This document shows, one piece after another, positions 1 through 13,057 of a stretch of 64,000 bases of DNA. This DNA comes from Azolla caroliniana (lineage: Eukaryota; Polypodiophyta). Each line of letters opens with the position of its first letter. Within the stretch, counting starts at the first letter, position 1. The stretch is from contig JBHGNT010000005.1 of NCBI GenBank assembly GCA_043228905.1, positions 8,928,001 through 8,992,000 on the forward strand, given 5' to 3'. Position numbers and translations under genes: made by a program. The notes under the pieces were generated by a model. The model saw nothing but the letters and a program-made list of their open reading frames with translations. It was not told where the DNA came from and ran no database searches.

Positions 1-216
1 AACAACTCCAAACATACTGGGGACACAGGTGCTCTTTCCTTCTCATGGTGTTGTTTTATACATTTCTTGGGTAACAGTCTAAATGAGACAAAAAATCTAC
101 TAAATGCACTTCGAACCTGGGATTTCTATGCTTGGATTGCAATATTAGCAGGTTACACCGAATATGACTTCTTTTGGTAAGGCGCATAAGTGTTTCAAAG
201 AGATGTAACGGTAACG
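1..216 (+). pseudogene. PPR-repeat fragment (decayed)
   Basis: Around 88-177 one frame reads as a pentatricopeptide-type stretch (NLLNALRTWDFYAWIAIL followed by AGYTE) and then stops in TAA. A second frame just after it resembles the usual 'EA.KCF.EM' turn of a PPR repeat. No start, no long frame and no second full repeat are present, so this is a relic of a PLS-type PPR gene of the organelle RNA-editing kind. It may belong with the larger relic that follows, but that one has its own N-terminal region, which suggests two copies. Confidence 0.5.
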
Positions 217-429
217 AAATTGCATTCCTTTAAATGTGGTGCCTCATGTCAAGAGCTGAGAATTAGTGTTAGCACGAGAGAATTAATCAATGGCTTTCAA
301 ACACACACAAAGGTTTTGTAGATAAGGCCATTTTTGGGGATTTTCCAGAGAAAGATGATGCAAAAGGCCATAGATATGGACATGAAAACCATGAAAATAT
401 CAAAGGAAAGGCCATTTTTTGACGTTGCT

Positions 430-1960
430 GACGGAGATAAGGAGACTGTAAGCATGGAGTTTCCCATGGAGAGAGATGGTTTTGACATGGAATTGTAAAT
501 AAACAAAACATGAATCTTTGGACGAATAAAGAGAACATAAAGCTTTCTATGGAGAAACATGATATTCGTATGGAGTTTACCATCAAGAAATATGATAGAG
601 GTACAAAATGTTCCATGGTGAATGATGGTTGCATTACGGATCTGTGGATCTTTCCATGGACAATGAGGTACTGATGTGAAGTTTTCTGTGGAGAAAAATG
701 GTTGCAACGTGGATCTTTCTACAGAGAAGTTGTAGTGGCATTGAGTTTTCCACAGAGGAAGAGGGTTGCAATATGGATCTCTTCGTGAGTAGAAGGATAC
801 ATAGTATAGAGTCTATCAATAATTCCCAAGATTGTAGATTTGGATTTCCTATATTGGGTGATGTCATCCATGCATTGCAAGAATGCAAGAAACAGAAGAA
901 TCCATATTACATATGCTTGTATTCATTCATTTGCAGTATTGTTTTAGAAGCGTATTTGGGGAATTTCATTGTGCCACTATATGTAGAGTGTGGCAATATG
1001 GCTCTTGCCCACCAAGTTTTGAACAATTTGGTGAATCCAAATGAATAATCGTGGGATCTCTCTTGTCGGGTTTTGTCCAATGTGGCCATCTACATGAGGC
1101 TTTCAATTTTTATACACTGAAGAGCAAGGTGTATATTAGAGTAGTCATGTGGTTGTCTCTTTTACAAGCTTGTTCTTGGCTTAAGGATATTCGAAGAGGA
1201 AGGAACTTTACATGGAGATTACATCAAAAGGCTAAGAAAGCAACCTGCCAATTTACAAAAGTTTTATGTATTCTGAATGTTATTTGCTCACAGAAGCACA
1301 TTCAATTTTGTGAGGGTGCCAATCCAAGATGTTGTATCTTGGACAATCTAAGGATATGTTAAAAATTTGCTTTATATGATAGCATGCAAATGCTTTGAAG
1401 AGATGCAAGAGGTTGGTGTGTCTCCAAACACATTCACATTTTCTTGTGTTCTAAAAGTTTGTAGTACAGGAGCCTTGGACAATGGAGAAATTTTCACAAT
1501 GAGATCACCATGATAGGCCTACAAAGGTATTCTTAAGTTGCAATTTGTTCGATTTTCATGTATGCTAATTGTGGCTCACTTTTAGAAGCATGACACATTC
1601 TAAGAATGCTACCAGTTTGAGATCTTGCATCATGGACTAGACTTATGCAAGAATACATGTATGGATCAACACAGGAAGCATTGAAATGATTTGATCAAAT
1701 GCATCTCTTTGGATGTTGTTGCGTATGCATGTGGATTAAAAGCTTGCAGTACTTAGGGGTTGCGGCAAATGGTAGAGACATACTTGGATGTACTCTATGG
1801 AAGGGATGTACAAATGCTCTTGTGATTGGTAACTGATTGATTGGAATGTATGCAAATTTTGGCTCGTTATAGGATTCACATTTATGCATGTGCATAAATG
1901 GAGAGATGCGGGAGCTTCGCTAATAGTTGGTTGAAAGATTCCCAATACAATCAAAGCAAT
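430..1960 (+). pseudogene. PPR protein pseudogene
   Basis: The piece from 698 to 1,048 is the longest open part. It contains ILGDVIHALQECKKQK and LGNFIVPLYVECGNMALAHQ, the N-terminal region and first repeats of a plant PLS-type PPR protein (organelle RNA binding or editing). The match continues in shifted frames: 1,051-1,160 (LLSGFVQCGHLHEAFNFYT), 1,400-1,470 (VGVSPNTFTFSCVLK), 1,560-1,690 and 1,780-1,880. At least four frameshifts and several stops separate these pieces, and no DYW end is seen. The 430-800 stretch has loosely repeated units of about 35-45 bp (ATGGAGTTTNCCATGGAGA-like) ahead of the PPR part. The gene is clearly dead; the PPR assignment is secure. Confidence 0.8.
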
Positions 1961-2179
1961 TTCTACAGTTCTAAAAAAAAGAGGACCCTTGCAAAGTTTA
2001 TGAAATCAAGCTTGGTGTTATGAAATGAAATAGCAAAGTAGGTACACAAATTCATGTTATAGGTATTAAAATAGTCTCTGGGCAACATAACATCAACGAT
2101 ATCAACACAAATGTGTGAATGTGCAGTAACTTTGTTGACATCTTACATATTAAGTGTCTAATAAGTATATGCTAACATT

Positions 2180-3062
2180 GTGGCTAAGCTAATGAGATTG
2201 GAAGGTACAGAAAGAAGTGGAAAAGGGGGAGGACGTTTTGGGAGGAGGAGACTATTGCCATTTTTCTTTCGGAGCTCTTCATCTTCATCATTTTTCTTCA
2301 TCGCCACGTGGTCGTCTTCTTCGTGTTGGCACTCGAAGTGCTCGGGTTGTTTATGGTGCTCGTGAGCCCGAGCCTCGTTGGTTCGGCGTTGCTTCGCCCC
2401 CGTTCGTCGTTGCAAGCCCGTGTGCTCGCCGTTCGGGTGGTCGTGGTTCATTGGGGTCAGCATTTTTGTGGTGTGGTGCGGTGTGCTCGTGTGCTCGTCT
2501 TCTTCGTGTTCGTGCTCTGTGTTCGAATTTGCTCGTTTATAAGGGCATTTAACATTTATGTTTTGTTGAGTTTGTGGTTAACTAGAAGTTGCCACATTGT
2601 AATCAAACCCTATTTTATAAAGGGCACTCTTGCATTGCAATCGAACTTACATATCTACTTCTTTAGCCAATGTCATTCATGTTTTCTTTCTTTAATTCTC
2701 GTCTCCTTGTACGTTCGGCCGTCTTGTGATGAGGGAGCGTTTCGGGCATGCCCATGCACCTCTCCTCCTCATAAAGACGTACATGCATTTGTGTTTGTGT
2801 CCTCGTCCCCTTGTGCGTTCATTTTGCGTGCTCATCTTTGCTTGTACCCATTTGATCACTTGGCTCATGCGGTGATCTCGAAAACTCGACGAGTCGTGAT
2901 CAACGAAAGCCACCGACCCCACAAAAGGGGCACCGAGCCCTTGCCCGGGAAGTAGTATTATCGTAAAGCAAACCTCGGGTCTTCTTTATCCCTTCGTACT
3001 CCCTAGTCCAAGACCCCCGTGGTCTTGCCCTAGTAACAAACACGCGCGAAACTTCACGACAC
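2180..3062 (+). mobile_element. LTR-like retrotransposon relic
   Basis: The stretch is richer in G+C than its surroundings. It ends in CTAGTCCAAGACCCCCGTGG followed by ACAAACACGCGCG and CTTCACGACA. The same motif order (AGACCCC.GTGGT, then CGCACGCGC, then AACGCGACA) closes the Ty3/gypsy LTRs at 48,680 and 62,588 and, inverted, the one at 31,396. It is therefore probably a diverged solo LTR or LTR end of that superfamily in plus orientation. The 5' end is not defined and no target duplication was found. The long frames across it have biased composition and look like chance. Confidence 0.5.
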
Positions 3063-3907
3063 CGTTAAATCGCGGTTTCTAACTGTTGAAATCGAACCGA
3101 ATTGTTAAGTCGTTAAGCTGCGGTTTCAAATCGAACTGTTGCTGATTGTTACTTTTAGTGCTTGGGCTTGACATTTTAATCGTGCTAGTCATTTATGACA
3201 TTCTTTGATTGGTCTCCATCCTCACATATTTCCAAACTCAGACAAGGGTTTAAAAAATAGAGATTAAGTTGATTCACATGGCACGATTTGAAATCGTTGC
3301 ATAATTTTAAGTGAAAACACAAGATGAAAGGTTCGCAAGGCGGAAGGCACACCCTTCAATGTTGATGAAATAACATGTTTCTGTGATGAAGACCTAGTAG
3401 TGAGTGGCAAGTAGAAGAGAGTCGATTAAGGCTTAGTATATGAATAAGGTAATGGGCACAAACAATCCATTACCTTATTTGTTTGCGTGCATGGATTGAT
3501 CAATCCAAACCTTAAGCCTTAACTGGTTTGGGAATCAATTTAGCTGACACCAGTTTGGCAACTGGTTAAGGACGCTCAAGCCTAAACCGAGTTGAATTGA
3601 ATCGCCAAGCCGTTTAAAAACGGTTTGACGGCTAGGTTGAGGGCTTGTGTTTTTTTGTGTGTGAGAGTAAGAGTGAGAGGGTTTCAATCGTTAATCTACA
3701 AAGACTGACTAACGTATGTACCCGTTAAGTTAATTGCAGGAGTTTTTACCGTTGGCGGGAAATGCTTATTAATTTACATATTATTACCACCACAACCAGA
3801 CTTTGGCGCGAAACCTGAAGATCCCTCTCTCTCTCTCTCAGTCTACACAGAAAATTCTAGCTTCTCTCTCTCTCTCTCTCTCTTTGTGTGTGTGTTTCTT
3901 TCGCCCC
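3063..3907 (+). promoter_or_regulatory. Upstream region of the B3 gene
   Basis: No coding sequence was recognised. Several imperfect inverted words of the AACGGTTT/AAACCGTT kind occur between 3,060 and 3,640; they resemble hAT subterminal words, but no terminal inverted repeat is visible. Two CT-rich runs lie just before the B3 gene start (3,826-3,840 and 3,862-3,882), typical of a plant 5' UTR. Transcription start and TATA box cannot be assigned. Confidence 0.35.
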
Positions 3908-6581
3908 ATGGTTGGACTGGTTGATTCTGCGTATGAGAATGCCAGAAAGCAGAGAATTGAAGAGAACAAGAAGCGCTTGCAGGTTTGCCTCTGCTAAGTT
4001 CTTTGCCGTGTGGACTTACTTTTGTCCATTATTACTGCTCTTATCCCTGGCCACACAGTATACTCCCCATGATTTGGCTGTTCTTTTGATTGGTAAATTT
4101 TTTGGCTCAGCACATATCAATTTGATCTATTTTTTTTTGTTTTATGTTTCTTCTTCCTCTCTGCAGGAGCTTGGAATTAGAGAAATTTCAGAGAGTTTTG
4201 CAGCAAGTAACCTTATGATCAGTCCAGCAAGATGTTCTCCGGTTGGGGTAATAATAACTTCTCATCTCTTTCAACGTTCTTTATTCTGTTCTGCTTCTTC
4301 TTAGACTGATGGAATCTTGTTTTCGGTTCGTGGATCTTGATTAAGCTCCTCGTTTCTCCTTTTCATTTAACTGCTATCTTTTTTAAACCTCAAATTGTTA
4401 CAGCTTTCAAATTTTCTAGTAAGGTTTGCTGTAAATTCCTATTTAAATGTTTTTGCATATCTGATTTATTGTTGTCTCATACTGTCCTTGGTAATTTCTG
4501 TTTCTCTTAGATTTATTGTTTCAGTCTTAGAGTACTGTGGCCTTCATGTTTACTCTTTTATGTTGCCCTTACTCTGAACAGCAACCAAAGGGGAGCAGAC
4601 CTCGCATTATAAAAGAAACAGTGAAAGTGAAATTGCGTCGCTCAACCAGGAACTCGGGAAATCCACAGCCGGACTATCAAGAGGTATCAAAAGTTTTTCT
4701 GACATCTTGTTCGTCATGGTTTTGTTAATATAGAAGTTCGCCAAATGCTGCATATTGCCTGTTTGTGACATCTTGTTCGTGATGGTTTTGTACAGATCGA
4801 AGTTGAGGTTAGGAGAAGGTAATAAGCATGATACGAAAGCTATGGACAAGTGGTACCTTCTTTATAACGATTTTCATGTGAGCTTCTCATAAGATACCAG
4901 CATGAAATACTTTGTTTTGATTGCAGAGCTCGTTTTGATAATGCTGGTGCTCATCGTCATTATTCTCGTCTCTATGAGAGGATATTTGCCTCAGATGAGG
5001 CACGAATGGGAGCTACAAGCAGAGCTGAGTCCATTAAAGAGGGCCTTCCTCTCTCTCATCCTTCCTTTGTGAAGCCGATGTTGCAATCTCATGTCACTGG
5101 TGGATTCTGGCTGGTATGAGCTTCGTAACAAGTGTTATGCTGTCAATATATTAACCTAAATCTCGGTCCTTTTCTTAGTTTCAATGTTCCACGCTCGCAG
5201 GTCATGAAAGTAATAACATGCTGTAAGTGTTCAAAAATTTGAGCATTCTTTTGATCGAATGATATGATGAATGTTGCCATTAGTTCTATGAAATGAATGC
5301 TTGAGCTTCAGTGAGTGTAAGCTTCTGTTACGTGAATGCTAACATGAGACAACATTAATGATGCTGTAATGTTACGTGAATTAGCGCTAACATGAGACGG
5401 CACTAATGACATGGTAGCTGAAGCTTTTGTCATGTATGGCATATATATTAACATCAAACAGCAAAACAAAACGTCACATGAAATATTCTACCATGACTTT
5501 GTGGTGCTTTTGTACCAGTGCTGATTTTTTTTGTTTTGTAAAACAGTAACTAACCATTTTTGACCTGGATTCTTTCAGGGTTTGCCTGTTTCATTCTGTA
5601 GAGATCATTTGCCAAAGAGAGATGACAGGATTGTTTTAGAGGATGAGAAAAATGAAGAATGGGAAACTATTTACCTCGCCAACAAGACTGGATTGAGTGG
5701 GGGTTGGAGAGGATTCTCTTTAGATCACGGCCTAGTTGACGGAGATGCACTAGTTTTTGAGCTTGTTCAGCCCCTTAGATTCAAGGTAATTCTTTTCAAG
5801 TTCTAACTCCTTGCTTTGTCGGAACGGTTTTCAAGTTTAACCCTTTTTTTAATTTCGATTACTAATTTGAAGATCCTTTTAATAGATTCACCTTGTGAGA
5901 GCTTGTGAACCTAATCGAGAAGATTCTGAAGAGACAAATTTAGAGGAACATGTAAAAGAAGGCATGAATGAGCTCCCCAATGATCTTTCCAAACAGTCAC
6001 AAAGCTGCAAAGTAAGGCAGAAATTGATAAGGGAAGCTGAGCTCGTAATGAAAAAAGAGGTAAAGACTGACGATGTCTCCTTAACCAACGAAAAAACTGA
6101 GAATCAAGCTGGCAGTGTCAATGAAGAAGAGGTCTTTACACCCAATGAAAATGCTCAAAATGAAGCTCATAGGCCTAAAGAAAAAGAGGTAAATCATGAG
6201 AATCAATCTTTCAGGATTAAAGAAGATGCAGCGGAGTTCCCCATTGATCTCCTCTGTAATGGAAATTCTGAGAATGAAGCTCTCAGGATTAAACCATCAG
6301 AGCTTCCTGATGCCATTACGGAGTCAAGTATCAGAGGAACTGAGAATTGTGATGAACTTATGGAGGACATGAAGAGAGAAGTGGATGTGGAAACTAACCA
6401 TAATGAGGTGATGAAGGAGAACAATACAAAGACAAGGAAGAGAAAGCTAGTAAGTTTTGCAGATGAGGATCATAACAAGAGCAAAAAGATGAAGGAAATT
6501 ACGAGTTACTTGAGATCTAGAAAGCAGCTAGTTATGGATGTTGAGAAGAGAGTACTGAGGAAACGGATTGAAGCCTCTTGA
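3908..6581 (+). CDS. B3-domain DNA-binding protein, 7 exons
   Basis: Exons by GT-AG rule and frame: 3908-3982, 4167-4241, 4582-4683, 4796-4818, 4927-5113, 5579-5785 and 5886-6581, giving 454 residues. The start follows a CT-rich leader and begins MVGLVDSAYENARKQRIEE, an N-terminus known from plant B3 proteins of the REM/At5g42700 kind. The B3 fold runs through exons 5-6: FVKPMLQSHVTGGFWLGLP, then FCRDHLP, then GGWRGFSLDHGLVDGDALVF, the usual final strands of a B3 domain. Exon 3 adds a basic patch (KVKLRRSTRN). Exon 7 is a long acidic and lysine-rich tail with loosely repeated ENE.A/RIK words, ending in basic KRKLVSF and RKRIEAS stretches that could serve as nuclear signals. The expected role is sequence-specific DNA binding in the nucleus; the target is unknown. 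All seven exons keep frame. Confidence 0.85.
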
Positions 6582-7993
6582 CATATACAGACAACTATGC
6601 GCCGCAAACAGTCTGCAAGTAACTAATAAAAATAACACTTCTTGATACGATCAAATCACATACAATGTGTTAGAATTAGACATTGATCAGGACCCAATGT
6701 TCCTTCCTGTCCATGACATCCGGACACAGGAGGTTTGTGAGAAATGGGTCCTAATTTGTTAGGGTTTTCTTGTAGCGTAGACGTAGACCTAATTTGTAAT
6801 GAATGTATCAACATGAGATGGTCAATCAGTAAATCTTAACAACAGTCATGTACTCGATTGACAGTCATGATTTGTCATGTGGTGGTGTTATGTTTGTAAA
6901 ACTGTCTTAAAGATTCACCTGGTGGTGAAACAAACATCTTTTGAATTTTGTTTAGGGATCACATATAAAATAAAGTGTGAACGAACACAAGTAGGAAGAT
7001 GATCGTTAAGTTTGTAGTGCCATGGCAGTGTTATTTCTGCAATTCACGTCAATCAATGCATACATACAGATTTCTATCTACATATCTAGTCATGTATGTA
7101 ACACGTATGTGTATCATGTATGTCCAAATAGCTAGCACTCACATGAGGCACAAACGTCCACATCCTTGCCTGCAGTTGGTTAAGTTAGTTAGTCCATGCA
7201 TGGTTTTTGCTCTCACTAACATTGAAAGAAAATATGCTACTTTTCAACTGAACTGAGTCTACCTACATCTCTAGGTTGAATGAACCTTGAAAACAATGAT
7301 ATATCCAACATATGCTCTGTCCGTGGTCAAATTTTGCTACTACATACACTATTGTTAGATAGGTTGTCTCGAAAACTTGTTCTTTGAATCAAGATGATTA
7401 GTTTGGTCACTCACCTCTAGCAACATCAACATAAATCTTTGATGATTTTGCTCACTCAATCAACTCTAGCAACATGAACCCACGTAAGTAGATCTTTTGT
7501 TTGTTTGGGGACTCGGATCATCTCAAGTGAGCCAAAATCTTTTTGTGGCCACACATGTAAACATAGATTACGCTCCTAAACAACTCTTGACTCTTTCTCT
7601 CTCACCAGAACGAAGAGATAGGATCTCACCCCTATTATCTTTGGAATCAAAGATGTAGAGGCACAGCCTTGTTAGTTAACGTTACAAGTTCTTTTGTCAG
7701 TTGTGACCGAATGATCTTATTGCATCAACCACCGACACTTCTGTCCTCCGAGAACTCATCGCATTTTTCAATCAAATCAACAGATACTACAACACTTGAC
7801 CAAATCAATGCTTTTATTATGCCACCACAAACATATACATAGAAGGAAATTCTCCCCTCCCCCCAATAGACAAGAAATAGAGTCTAGAAGCTTAAATGAA
7901 TAAATTCATTCATTCACTGTGTGGAAACGGAAGACAATAAATAAGAGAGCATCCTGAACAATCTTTTCCTGTTCCTCGCCGCTCCTTGCGGCC
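6582..7993. other. Intergenic, no gene seen
   Basis: AT-rich spacer between the B3 gene and the oxygenase gene. No frame has plausible coding content and no repeat structure was recognised. The last 150 bases before 7,994 probably hold the promoter and 5' leader of the oxygenase gene. Confidence 0.5.
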
Positions 7994-9238
7994 ATGGCGA
8001 TGGCGATGGCAGGAGCTTCTCTTTCTACGTTTCCTGTCGTAAAGCTCAAACCAGATTTGGAAGTGAAGAAACTCAAAGCTTTCTCTCTCTTCACGGTACT
8101 TACACCTAACCTGCTCTAGCTTTGTTGGAAGAAACCCTAAGTTAATCAAACCATTTTTTTTCTCCTATAATCAATTGAAACCAGTCTCTTGTTTCACTTT
8201 TTTTCTTTTTCTTAAGTTGATCTTTCTAAAGAGAAATCAAAAATATGGTAAAGTATGAGAAATTGACCTAACTATGTTCGCTAAGTCCTGAAATTTCGTG
8301 CACATGCTTCCTCAAATTTCAACATTTGTAAGAAAGATTAAGAACGTTCATTTGCAATATTTAGGAGATTAACTATCTAATTACACAAGATAACCATATT
8401 TTTCTCTTGTACATCGATCTGATTTTCCTCAGATTTATCAGAAACATTATTTGATTCTTGTAATATTTGGTTAGCCACAGTTTTACCTTCCATGAAACAA
8501 GATAAAGACAGGTTTTCATTTTACCTTTATATTTCATTTACTTCAAGAAAACTAACTCACGAAACTACGTTGCGAAACATCCTTGGATTTGCAGGCGCCA
8601 AATCTTCTCGATAAGATGAATGTGATTTCCTTTCATGAAATATGCACTGGAATTAGGGTTTTCACACCAGGACAATATCAAAACTTGCAAAAAGTGTTAT
8701 AACTTCTTTGGATTTGCAAAAATTGTAGGTGCCAAATCTTCTCAATGCATATGAATGTGATGCTTTCATAAACTATGCAGAAGGATTAGGGTTTTCACAC
8801 CAAGGAAGCTTAGGTCCAGCAAAAGGAGAAGCCTTTAGAGACAATGATAGAGTGTCACTGCAAAATAATGCCCTTGCAGAGAGCCTTTGGAATTCAGGAT
8901 TATCCCGGATCTTCGATAACATCAAATCAGACGGAAGATCGGCAGTGGGTTTAAACCCTAATATTCGATTCTACAGGTATGTTTGTGAGCATCAAATCTA
9001 GGGCTTCTCTACGTTTGTCATATTTTCATTAATGTGAATGTGCAAGCATGCTGTTAAAAAAAGGATAGTTTCTACTTGCTTGGAGGCATATGTGTACCAC
9101 AATTGCAGATATTCGTTAGAAATCAACTTTGTCTGTAATAAAACAATATCATATAAATGATATCCATTATTTTCTAGTAGTTCACATATAGTTGTAATTG
9201 TTTACAGTCAAAACAAAAATAAAGTGGATTCCGGATCA

Positions 9239-9277
<39 letters not shown>

Positions 9278-12200
9278 CTCTTCTTTTATCTTCCTGTGTA
9301 TACACACACACACACAATTTCTCACCTCAAAACATATTGATCTTATAAAGGTTTACTTGTAGAGAACAATGCTGGAAAATTCTTTGATTTATTGAGGGCG
9401 ACTAGAGGTGCATGTATGTGTGTATGTGCATGCCTGCCTACAAATGTCTTCGGCCTATGATTTCGTCAAATGATTCAAAATTTTAATTACAATTTGACCT
9501 TGTTATTGTATCAGATACAGAGAAGGTCAAAGATTTGGTCAGCATATAGATGAAAGTATCTATCTAGATGGAAGGCGTAGAACAAAGTATACCCTTCTTG
9601 TATATTTAAATGGAACTGCAAAGATGAGTAAAAAGAATACTCTTAAAGATGAAAATGTGATGGTGCAGCAGCTACAAGGCGGTGAAACAGTTTTCTATAC
9701 AGGACGAAGAGGTGATTCTATAGAGGTAATTTCTTGGATGTTAAAATGTAATGATTTGGATTGTCAATGTCAAACTGTTAGTTTTGAAAAGTTTTGACTG
9801 CCCAGCCTTTAATATCCACGGAAGAATTGGGTTCTCTCAAATGTATGACTCTGATGCTAGAGAAAGAAAGAAAGAAGAAAGATATATTAACGTCTTTTAA
9901 GAGGCCAAAATGGCCTATAAGACCAAAGAAAAGATTACATCTTGAGTGTTTTCTCGTCTTTGAGAACAAATCAAAATAAAATAAATATTACACAGTAAAT
10001 ATAAAAGTAAATAAGATGAAAAGAGAAGAAACGAGGGAATCTGGTTTTTGGCACATGTGAGATTCTCAAGTTAGGTATATTGTAGCTTTTGTTTTCGAAA
10101 GATCTCTAGCATACGTCGATCCAAAATGGAAATGTCTCCGAAGCGAGGGAAGCACCTACGATGGCGGGAGATAATGGCTTTTATCTGTCGATGACAAGGG
10201 TGTCGAGGTCGTGGTCCATGGGGCCGGGTCCTACATGCACAACAAATTGCTATTACCCGATCAATTGTAACCCCTTTGTTATGTCCTGGTCTGGAGCCCA
10301 TTTGTGTATCCCGTGATTGACTTGTAGCATTAGTAGGAGTGATGGAGCTAAAGAGAGTTGTGATTATTCTTTGTGGATGAGCTTGTGTGGTTGTATTCTT
10401 CAACAACTTTTCCCGATGTCTCTTGAGCTCTAGCAAGAAAAGTCCTAGGCATCGTTGGTCCTCATATTCCATTACCTTGCATAGTGGGCCAAAGCCTTGT
10501 TTAAAGAGGCAATGGTATCTCCCTCTGATTTCATAAAAGACACTACAATGACAAACATAGTGTCCCTCAGATTCCACTCCTTGATGACAAAATTGACAAA
10601 TTCTCTAGTCGTGTATATCTGCCTACCTCAATCTGTAGCTGATGTGATGAAGTTCGCAGCTGCCCTATCACAATACGCAGCGCATAGGATAGATGTATGT
10701 CCATATAAGGTGGCCTGATAACGAATCCATCCTCCGATGTATGTAAGAAGTGTGTCTTATAGTGGACCATCTTTGTACCAAGTGGTATTTTGGGGCTGAT
10801 CCATGTTATCTTGTTTTCCAAGTTAATAATATCAGTTCGGATCACTTTGTTCTTTTCCACTTTGGTCATATTTAGATGGGGACAGTCCAAGCTATATTGG
10901 AACGGGGGTAGTGCATTTATACTCATGCCATGTGACTCGAACCATTGCTGCATTTCAGAATACCAACAATGAGTGTCTCCATTTTCAGCCAGTTGGCTTG
11001 ATGACATAAGTGCCAACCTTGGATACCTTCGTTTAGGGAGCTCCCAAAGATAGTGAGAGAGAGAGAGAGACCTATTTTTATGAATATACTATAAGCCAAA
11101 ACTATTGTATGCGACAAACATGTTCAAGTGTGTGTGTCCTCTGCAAATCCAAACCTAAAGATGACAATATGCATGTGGGCAACATCCTACATCCATCTTG
11201 TATACGAGTATGAACTATATATCTAGGAAGCGCCTCTGAAGATGCAGTTCTCCATGTAATGAAATCATAGATTGACACATGCGTGATATTCGTGATATTC
11301 TCCATGCGTGATATTCTCAATATTCGAGAATACGAAATGGCCCCAAGAATATTAAAAAACCATTCGTTTTGCAAAATAAATATAAAATATTTATTTATTT
11401 ATTTAAATAAATTTATTTCACCAAAAAAAGAACAATTATTCATTAATAGATTATAGTGTCAAGAGAGTTTATGAAACTTATTTTAATTAATCAATCAATT
11501 AATTAATTTTTTAAAAACGAATATTTTTATATTTATTATACAAATATGATTAGTGCGAACTTTGAAGATATGATTAGTATGAACTTTGAAGATATGATTA
11601 GGTTGATGTACTATTTTTAATGTCAAAATAAAAATATCCATAAATTTTGGGGGAATAAAAAGTGAGAAATTAATGAGCCTTTCTGTTATTTTATTTATTT
11701 ATTAAAAATAAATCGAATACTTATAACTTATAAGTTATATATTTATTATAAAATTTTAGTAGTGTCAAATCCCCAAGTCCCTCTTTTATTATCCTTATTT
11801 ATTGTCAAGTTCCTTTTTTTTATCCTAGGAAATTAAAAAAGACAGTTTTTTTTTTTTTGAGTTAAACGAATACTTGACCACCCATTCGTATTCGTATTCG
11901 TTTGCATTTGAATGGGAAACCTGACGAATGCGAATATGTCAATCTATGAATGAAATAATAATAATTTCGAATCAACCGATGCTTCCTTGGAGAAGATCAT
12001 GGTCTCCCTCATCTATTTGGGCTATTTGGAAGAGCTCCACTCAATACTCATGCTTTGGCATGTAGAGAACCAACCTCTGAATCCCTGTTAGCAGAGGAAG
12101 ATGGATTTTGTAGATCCTTATCTCACCGTTTACATCCATCTGAGAGGGTGATTAGAATGGTTATTTATTGTTTCTTCAGGAGGCTAGTGACATGACTACG

Positions 12201-13057
12201 GAACTCAACAGAGAGAGATACCACTAGATTCAAAACTGTAGTGTAGACACAGAGAACCATGAATGGCCAAGAGAGAGACGTTGCACTAGATTCAAAACCA
12301 GAGAAGATGAACTGGAGACATGGAGGACTGTACTTAATATGAATGGTCCAAGACAGACGTCTCACCAGATTAAGAACCAGAGAAGACCATGTTTTCATAT
12401 ATGTACCATTCGCACCATATGAATTCCATGGGTGCCACAACTTTGATAGTGTAATTCATAGTCTCCTTTGTTTGCCAATGTGAATGAGGATACAAGAGGA
12501 ATGACAAAGAAGATAAAGGGCTAATATATGCAATGAGAAAGGGTTAATATATTATAGTTGCAAATGCCATGCAAAATATTGCACTCTATGGGATGGGTAT
12601 TGTTCCAAATATATGAACATTTTTGGACAGACTTAGAGACCCGGGAAGAGGTTTCCGTTAACTGACAGGCAATGTACACTCTAAAGAGAGAAAAGTGTAG
12701 TCCATTGGTATTAGAATTGTTAGACGCATCTCCAACATGTTGCTAATACAAGTGAGAGACAAGACTGCTGTTGACTTGTGTTCGTCAGTGAATAAAATGT
12801 GACACTTAAATTGGGGTACATTTTTCTTGAATTGTGGTTCACGCCGGTGAATTTATCAGCCTTACCTAAAATTTAATATATGGCATGCTGTATTCTCATA
12901 TTGCCCAATAACTATCTGGCTATTCTTCATGTAGGTGTCACCAATTGCAGGAATGGCCCTACTTCACTTGCACGGTGAAAAATGTATGCTGCATGAGGCA
13001 CGAGTGGTGTCCAAAGGTGTGAAGTATATTCTCCGGTCGGATGTTATATTTAGCTGA
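7994..13057 (+). CDS. 2OG-Fe(II) oxygenase, prolyl-4-hydroxylase-like
   Basis: Four exons keep frame with GT-AG borders: 7994-8095, 8729-8976, 9515-9725 and 12935-13057, coding 227 residues. The start has three nested ATG codons (MAMAMAG); the first is chosen. Exon 2 begins VPNLLNAYECDAFINYAEGL, the lead helix of P4H-type oxygenases. Exon 3 gives YREGQRFGQHIDES, with the H-x-D iron ligands, then RRRTKYTLLVYLN and a GGETVFYTG strand. Exon 4 supplies the distal histidine (MLHEA) and, a dozen residues later, an arginine (ILRSD) at the place of the 2-oxoglutarate-binding basic residue. The family uses iron, 2-oxoglutarate and O2 to hydroxylate protein or small substrates. No signal peptide or membrane segment is seen, so it is probably soluble, unlike ER-anchored collagen-type P4Hs. 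The substrate is unknown. Its last intron is 3.2 kb because of inserted repeats. Confidence 0.85.
8592..8685 (+). repeat. Decayed duplicate of oxygenase exon 2 start
   Basis: This part of intron 1 repeats the acceptor and first about 80 bases of exon 2 (8,717-8,810). GGATTTGCA, then GCCAAATCTTCTC, GAATGTGAT, TTTCAT and GGGTTTTCACACCA all appear in the same order about 125 bases apart. The intronic copy has substitutions and a small indel that break the reading frame, and it lacks the rest of the exon. It is best read as an old local duplication, not a second usable exon. Confidence 0.75.
10071..11016 (-). mobile_element. LINE-like retroelement 3' end (relic) in intron
   Basis: Two overlapping minus-strand frames (11,016-10,567 and 10,577-10,071) form one degraded C-terminus. 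The first holds LRTSSHQLQIEVGRYTRLE, the second GHYVCHCSVFYEIRGRYHCL. In plant LINE-type polyproteins the 'LRT...L.IE.GR' turn is followed by a zinc-knuckle-like 'E.H....C..Y..LR' end, as here. No RT catalytic box is present, which fits the 5' truncation usual for LINEs. Flanking sequence to about 11.95 kb is AT-rich filler. The host exons on either side still splice in frame. Confidence 0.5.

Noticed and set aside
2217-2955. Long plus frames of 111 and 215 codons
   Set aside because: Low-complexity V/L/S/F-rich composition, and the region ends in an LTR-type motif; read as non-coding LTR relic.
3060-3640. hAT-derived MITE upstream of the B3 gene
   Set aside because: AACGGTTT-type words resemble hAT subterminal motifs, but neither TIR nor 8-bp TSD could be found.
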